From: Odiellus spinosus
Taxonomy: Eukaryota > Arthropoda > Arachnida > Opiliones > Phalangiidae
Assembly (NCBI GenBank): GCA_963920705.1
Contig: OY987226.1
Span: forward strand, 11,720,501-11,784,500
Reading direction: 5' to 3'
Length of the DNA: 64,000 bases
The notes beneath the pieces are model-generated. The model saw only the letters and a list, made by a program, of their open reading frames with translations. It was not told the origin of the DNA and did not search any database. A program made the position numbers and the translations under genes. This document shows positions 58,517 to 64,000 of this stretch, piece by piece. The stretch's first letter is position 1; each line of letters opens with the position of its first letter.

Positions 58517-60330
58517 TTACTTTTTTTTGGGTGGTTTTCCACTTTCTAAACCAGGAGACATTGTATCGGACAGTGAAACTGAAGAAATACTTTGAGATAT
58601 CTCTGGATCTGTAAGATTAGCATCTGGAGAATCGCTAACGTTAATTATTTCATCATCAGGGTCTGGAGATGTTGCCCTGAATTGAAATAAACTCAAATTA
58701 TTCTAAAGAGTTTTGAGTACACTCTAGGTTGAAAAAAATCTGTGTCATCAGCCCTTTAACATAAAAATGAGTGAAAAAACATAAAGGGCTAGTGACATAC
58801 TTCAGGTTTATGTAGACAACAACTAGGCTTGATTCGGGCCTCTTCAAAATTGACCTACTTATCTTACTGAAATGTTAGTGGCCTTATTTTTAAATAATTT
58901 GTTTCACACTTGCTTTAAGCCTAGCTGAGACTTAAACTTTAAAGGGGTAGTGTCACATTTCAAAATTTTAGAACGGCTTGTGAAAATTGTTAAAACTTAA
59001 CTTACGAAGCCTCCTTTTTAATGGGAACTTGACCAGGCAACCATTTCATGGATTCTTCATCTTTTAAATTAGTAATTCCAGCTTTTTCAAGAGTTTGAAG
59101 GGCACCGTGTAATTCTTCCAATGGAGGTGGTGTTTGAGGTTGTTCCCCTGTAGCCTCAACTTCATTCTCTGGAAATTGAATCTCAGATACCACCTCCTCT
59201 TTAATTCTGTAAGAGAAAAGGTAATTATAAAAAGAACACGCATTTTAAACTAAAACTAAAGCAAAAACTTACTTGATTTTGCTATCAACAACAACTTTTG
59301 GTTCTGGAGTTTTGAGTCTTTCGCATTCTTCTTCCAACTCTTGACATTGTCGCAATAAATTCTGGTGATAACTTACGATTCGATTTTGATAAAAGGTGTG
59401 TAAATTGGTAACACTTCCCAATCCAATTTCATGGAAAACTCGTTCAATAACGTCAATAAATCCACAGCTTCCTGTTAAAGCTTCCCTATCTACAGCAACT
59501 CTCAACAAATTACATACTCTCTTATAGTAATCATTAACGACATCTACCAGAGTTTCTAAAACATGCTGCTCCGCAGCTAAAGAAAATTGTAATAACATTA
59601 CCTCCAGTTTACGTATTTATATATCCAGAAAATAATTATCTTACTATCAAAACCAGCGTGAGCGCAAACTGCCGCAACCCCCTTGGCTAATAGCTGTCGG
59701 CAAACATTAGACTGTATTTCCGGACAAATCTTTTTCTTGCCAAGAACAAAATCACTGAAAACATTGAGAGTTTGAAACAGAAAAAACAAGTTTATAATAA
59801 AGCTTTTCCTTACCTGGGTCCTTGTTTCGCCGAGACATCACCGGGTTTACGATCTTTAATCGCACCATCGGGTAATTCAGGAATGGGTGGCAATACTTTA
59901 GAAGATGAGTCCCCATCCTGGATTCAACATACAAGTTTATTTAATGTCATTAAATAAAATGGACTTGGATGGGTGATTAACTTACTGATGTATCAGGTTG
60001 AGTTACAGCGGCAGTTAATTTTTTCAAATGTTGTATCAACTGTATGGTATGCAATGTCAATGGATCTATAGAGCATTGCTCTGCGGTTAAACTAAGGGTA
60101 ATATATAATAAATAGAATTAAAAGGGGTTAAATATATCCCGTTGAAATAAAACGACCAGCAATTTTACGGACATGTTAGGCGTAGAGTCCGATTTAACTG
60201 GTTGATGTAATTTTGCACCAGAGATTTCCAAAGGCCTGGGCTTTGTTATTTGTTCCCTTTCGATTGCTGCTATACCTGATTCCGTGTCTGATTCTGTGCC
60301 AGGCAAATCTCCCCATCGTTGATGTGGCAT
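58517..60330 (-). CDS. SUPT7L: STAGA/SAGA complex subunit STAF65-gamma (SUPT7-like)
   Basis: Exons: 60330-60173, 60091-59986, 59917-59814, 59754-59645, 59576-59273, 59206-59006, 58676-58517; 380 aa (human 414). SUPT7L is a histone-fold subunit of the SAGA-type histone acetyltransferase coactivator. Seen: MPHQRWGDLPG start, LHTIQLIQHLKKL (about 65-77), then the bromodomain-associated histone fold: CRQLLAKGVAAVCAHAGFD, VLETLVDVVNDYYKRVCNLL, RVAVDREA, DVIERVFHEIGLGSV. A KIKEEV segment (a possible SUMO-type site) and a Ser-rich tail ending PPKKK follow. The exon 1 donor is chosen by phase: AT|GTCCGT keeps the frame, while the stronger-looking GTAAAA four bases on does not. That joint is the least sure part. 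The 3' end nearly meets TRAPPC2. Confidence 0.92.
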
Positions 60331-60687
60331 GTTTAATTAATAATTTATTTACATTAAATATTTTTTATCCAATTAAAAGGATAAAATGAACAAGAACAAG
60401 CTGAACAACGTCCATCTGCTTAATTATCAAATGTTTTACAGCAGCCGATTCTAGCAGACGAATTAATTCAAGACTTCTTATTGGTTTGATGAACCAGCCC
60501 GCAAAATTCAAACATACTTATAGGAGTAGGAGCCTAAAAAATAAGAATTATATAATTTATATTCAAACTTCAAAGTAATTTTTACTAAAAATACAAAAGA
60601 ATTTTTTACAAAATAAAAAATGATTTTTTAAAATTTTTATTAATTTCAAAAATATATCTATTTGGAATCAAACTGACAAACTGTTAG
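60331..60687. other. Short intergenic gap, SUPT7L 5' / BRCA2 3'
   Basis: Tandem genes on the minus strand separated by 357 bp. It should hold the BRCA2 3' UTR and the SUPT7L promoter. AATAAA-like sequences occur on the minus strand near 60617-60650. No coding exon is visible. Confidence 0.4.
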
Positions 60688-63600
60688 TCAATCTTTCTTT
60701 AAAATTGGAACTTTAAATGGTTTTCTCACTCTACCCGAAACAGGGATAACTAAACCAGGCAGATCAATAGATGGTTCTCTGTATCTTTCTAAGAGAGAAA
60801 TTTTCTCTTTCGTCCTTTTGCTCACAAGATCTGCCGGGGAATTTGGCTCAATATAAAGCGGGCTTTTAATCAATAAACCATCATTGGGGATGCGATTAGT
60901 CTTTGGTTGTCGAGAGACGAAGGAATGGTTGAAACTAGAGTTCATTTGAATGCAACTTGGACTATAAACTGGATATTGTAAACGAATTGGAGTTTTATCA
61001 TTCGCCGGAGTTGACAAAGGCTTAGCTTCTTTCGACTGGGTGAATTTTTCCAGAGAAATTTTCACAAACGACTTAGGATCCTAATTGAAGATAATATTAT
61101 AAAACAAATTTTTATAAAATTTTAAATTATGATTTAATTACCGGAATGTTATTTTTTAAAGCTTTTACACCCTCTTGTAAATAAACCTTCTTCGGGTGAC
61201 ACGTTATATTTGTGACTTCTGTCGCATACAAGACTAGATTTTGGCTTTGCATCTTTAAATTAGTAACAGCAACAATGTTTCCCTCTTTAAGAACATCTTC
61301 TCCACAGATTAGCTGGTTCAATTAAATTTGAAATATAAAGTATCATATGAAAAATGAAAGGGATAATGAAATTGTTAGAACACTAATTTTTATTAGTTGA
61401 TTATCCCTTTAACCTAGAATATGAATGAAAATTAAACTAGGAATACCCGTTTTTAATACAGAATATTACATCTAAAATGCTTCTGAAGCCTAGCGTGTGG
61501 AAAAGAGTTTAACTGCCTCTGAACTCGCCCAGTTGCTTGGTAAGTTGGCTCATGCGGTTGCTTTGGGAATTCCTAGCGTTGCCTCCGTAATTTTATTACG
61601 GAGGCAACGTTCCTAGTGTAATTTTCTATCATATTCTTGCTTATGAATAAAATAATTAAAGTAACTCAAGCAAAAGCAGCGGAAAAACGTCCTTGGGACG
61701 TCACTTAACAATGAACGAAGTAACTTCAATCCAGTTTTTATGAACTCACAATGATTTTTTTCGAAAATTGTTCACCGGCTTTGCTTGAGTCCCTTTAAAA
61801 CTAATGGTTGGATTAGTTTTCTGGCAAAGAAATCGAAATTCGTAATTTTACGAATACTCGTTTTAAAACACTCATATTTGGGTTTCTTATGAAATAATAG
61901 TTTATCATATGCTATAATAATATATTAAATCTCAGAAAGGCTTCGCGAAGAAGTTATTGTTATGCACAACTGTGATGCTGTTGGATTGACTAACTAATAC
62001 TCGATGGGGATTTTGGAATTTGAAAAATAATTGAGTATTGGATTCGATTTCCGCAATCGCGCAATACTATCTAGTCCTTTCACATACTTGAGGATTAGCC
62101 AGAAAGATTATTTGAATGACCACGTTACGATGATCGACTAGAAATATCTTCTCAACATCCCCATTTGATGACCTTCTTTCAATTTGAAAAATGAAACCAA
62201 CTATATCAGCTTCGCTGAAAGCGGAACTAAAATGTTTGCTCCGAAATTTAAAAAAGGGTGTTAACTGTAAAATAAATTCAACAATTGCTAATTAGATAAT
62301 TTCATTTTTGAAACTTACAACTTTCAAAATTAAATTCACCATTCTAGGAACGAAAGTGTGATTAAAATTCACGCAGTTAATTTTTTGATATCTCGTTTTC
62401 TTTGTCGAATTTAGTTGAAGTTCGTAGTTTGAATTTTTGCTCGATCTCGGAACAAGTTGGAAGATAGAATAAGCATCCCCTTCTTTCAAAGTTTCGCATA
62501 AATTATCGTCAGGTCTCCATATAGTCAAAATACAAGCTATATGCCAAAGATAATATTTAACTATTTTAGACTAAAATGTTGCAGAAATAACTTACAAAAA
62601 TCTGGCTTTTCATCGTTTTTGGAGAGATTTAGTAGCCTGACCCTTAGAAGTGGAACTACAACTCTATTTTTAGGAAACTATTAAGAAATTAGAATTAATT
62701 TAACGATTTAAAAATGAATAGTCTTGGGAGCTAAGCCTACTTTAGACGAATCTTCTAATTTAGATATTTCATTTGAAATCATTGAACACATATGACTCTG
62801 TTTGGATTCTTGACGTTGTCTTAAATATTCTTCTAACATTTGTACTTGAGTTTCGCTTAATAATTCCTAAAATTAAAACCATAATTAAATTAATATTTTA
62901 GAACAAGTTCAATCAATGAGATTGATACTTGGTGGTCGTAATTAAAGTTGTTAAAATTTCAAATTTCCCCATGGTTAATCCATTTAATAGTAAAATATAT
63001 GTTAAATCTGTTCTTAATTTTCGCTTCTATTTGATATTAAAACGACTAAACTACGGTGAAAAATTGTTCTAACAGGACAAATAATTGTAATTTAACGTTA
63101 TGTTATACGTGCTTAGTCATTGACTAGAAGTAAAGAACTTATAACTATAATATTTTTTAAATTAAGTTAACGTACTTTAAAACTCATAATATCAGGGTAT
63201 GATTCCATAGCTTCGTATAATTCTACTCCCGTCGATAAGGCTTGAATTTTACCCACGGAATCTTTTCTTTTGGTTTTATTAAAATTAGATACGTTCGTAT
63301 TTTCTTTCCCTTCCATCTCAGTTTGAATTTTGCAAACCAATTCTTCGATATATTCTTGTCTCATTTTTTCGTGACGCATCGAGATCTTTTTCTCTGAACT
63401 CTCTCCTCTGGATACAGTGTGACCATCGGGAAATCTTTCTAAATACTAAAATTAAGAGTAATTTATTTGGTATAACCTAGTAAGGGCGTTAAACTCTACC
63501 TGAATTGGATAGATTCTCGCTATTATACAAGTAATTTGCGAAACAATTCCTCCGTCATTTAGAACCGAGGATAAAGGAATGGAAAAAGGTTGAGGTCTTG

Positions 63601-64000
63601 GTTGAAATCCCAGTTTACAATACCATCGAGCTCTTCGTGTTGAATTAGCAGATATTTTTAAAGCAACATCTGATGGGGCGTCAAGTGGGTCGTAAGCTTC
63701 AGTGCTACCAACAAGCTCAGCTCCATGGATTATCAGTTTTTGACCAACTTTAACACGCCCGTTTTCAACCATACGAATGAGAGCCGAGTCAATTATGCTT
63801 TTGATGCTGTACCAACCGTCCGTTAGCTCCAACTGCGCAAATCAAAGCGTTTGGTTTAGTCTAAGATGAAATTTCAATTAAATCCCAACTTACTGTTGTA
63901 ATAGTTTCCGAAAAATCTCCAGATTTTATTGTCTTTGTTGAAATGGAGGCTACGCAAAGAATCATGGTTTTTGCGGGAGTATCATCTCTTTCCATAATTT
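60688..64000 (-). CDS. BRCA2: BRCA2 homologue, C-terminal DNA-binding part (runs off the window)
   Basis: Exons: 64000(partial)-63894, 63832-63500, 63445-63176, 62866-62741, 62677-62596, 62536-62319, 62264-62088, 61312-61142, 61080-60688. Phases close, giving 624 visible residues ending in a stop. BRCA2 loads RAD51 on single-stranded DNA in homologous recombination. Seen: end of the helical domain and OB1 (ERDDTPAKTMILCV, ELTDGWYSIKS, KISANSTRRARWYCKLGF), the tower insertion (IQALSTGVELYEAMES, then a helix with QVQMLEEYLRQRQESK), OB2 (ILTIWRPDDNL, TKKTRYQK), OB3 (FSEADIVGFIF, GNIVAVTNL) and a short basic tail. The BRC repeats would lie outside the window. The tail after OB3 is about 130 residues, much shorter than in human. 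Confidence 0.95.
61357..61410. repeat. Miniature AAAGGG-ended element (54 bp)
   Basis: AAAGGGATAAT at the left and ATTATCCCTTT at the right form a perfect 11-bp terminal inverted repeat, with an inner pair AACACTAAT / ATTAGTTGAT. It lies in the BRCA2 intron between 62087 and 61313 and shares its ends with the larger elements in PCM1. Confidence 0.55.
61570..61616. mobile_element. 33-bp perfect hairpin flanked by 7-bp direct repeats
   Basis: CGTTGCCTCCGTAAT, loop TTT, then the exact complement occupy 61577-61609. TTCCTAG stands on both sides (61570-61576 and 61610-61616). It is in a BRCA2 intron. Same architecture as 31080-31128 and 42468-42519, with unrelated stem sequence. Confidence 0.75.

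Overview
The window is nuclear DNA of an animal, most likely an arthropod or a relative. It is AT-rich, its genes are split by mostly short GT-AG introns, and the protein set is animal: a Cys-loop receptor, PCM1, BRCA2, SUPT7L, TRAPPC2, CLPB and mitochondrial ribosomal proteins. I cannot name the species from sequence alone. All exon models were read by eye. In eight of the nine gene models reading frame and splice phase close from end to end, or to the window edge for BRCA2; SUPT7L closes only with one weak donor site.

Layout. 1-8.4 kb has no gene I can support. It holds two 22-bp satellites (5.3-6.8 kb) and a decayed tRNA-like sequence. 8.48-29.62 kb (+) is one complete eight-exon Cys-loop ligand-gated channel gene (405 aa, GABA/glycine-receptor-like) whose pore helix is unlike its family. 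Its first intron is 16.2 kb and nearly all tandem repeat. Two repeat families (19-bp and about 30-bp units) each occur in one orientation and then in reverse complement, around a cluster of perfect palindromes. Further 14-15-bp arrays follow. 29.6-32.4 kb is intergenic, with small inverted-repeat elements.

32.4-41.3 kb carries four adjacent genes for mitochondrial proteins: MRPL41 (+), MRPL11 (-), UQCRQ (+) and CLPB (-, 15 exons). These are ribosome subunits, a respiratory complex III subunit and the intermembrane-space disaggregase. 41.8-43.6 kb (+) is a four-helix membrane protein resembling the LAPTM/DUF4728 group. 44.9-57.2 kb (-) is a complete 24-exon PCM1 gene (2,052 aa; centriolar satellites). 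It is head-to-head with TRAPPC2 (+, 57.7-58.4 kb), which keeps a textbook U12-type AT-AC intron. SUPT7L (-, 58.5-60.3 kb) and the C-terminal part of BRCA2 (-, 60.7 kb to the window edge) close the window.

Apart from the mitochondrial group, I see no functional link among neighbours. The most unusual signals are (1) the inverted-repeat minisatellite complex filling intron 1 of the channel gene, (2) three perfect hairpins of 33-38 bp, each bounded by an exact 7-bp direct repeat, which look like one undescribed class of tiny insertion, and (3) the channel's non-canonical pore.
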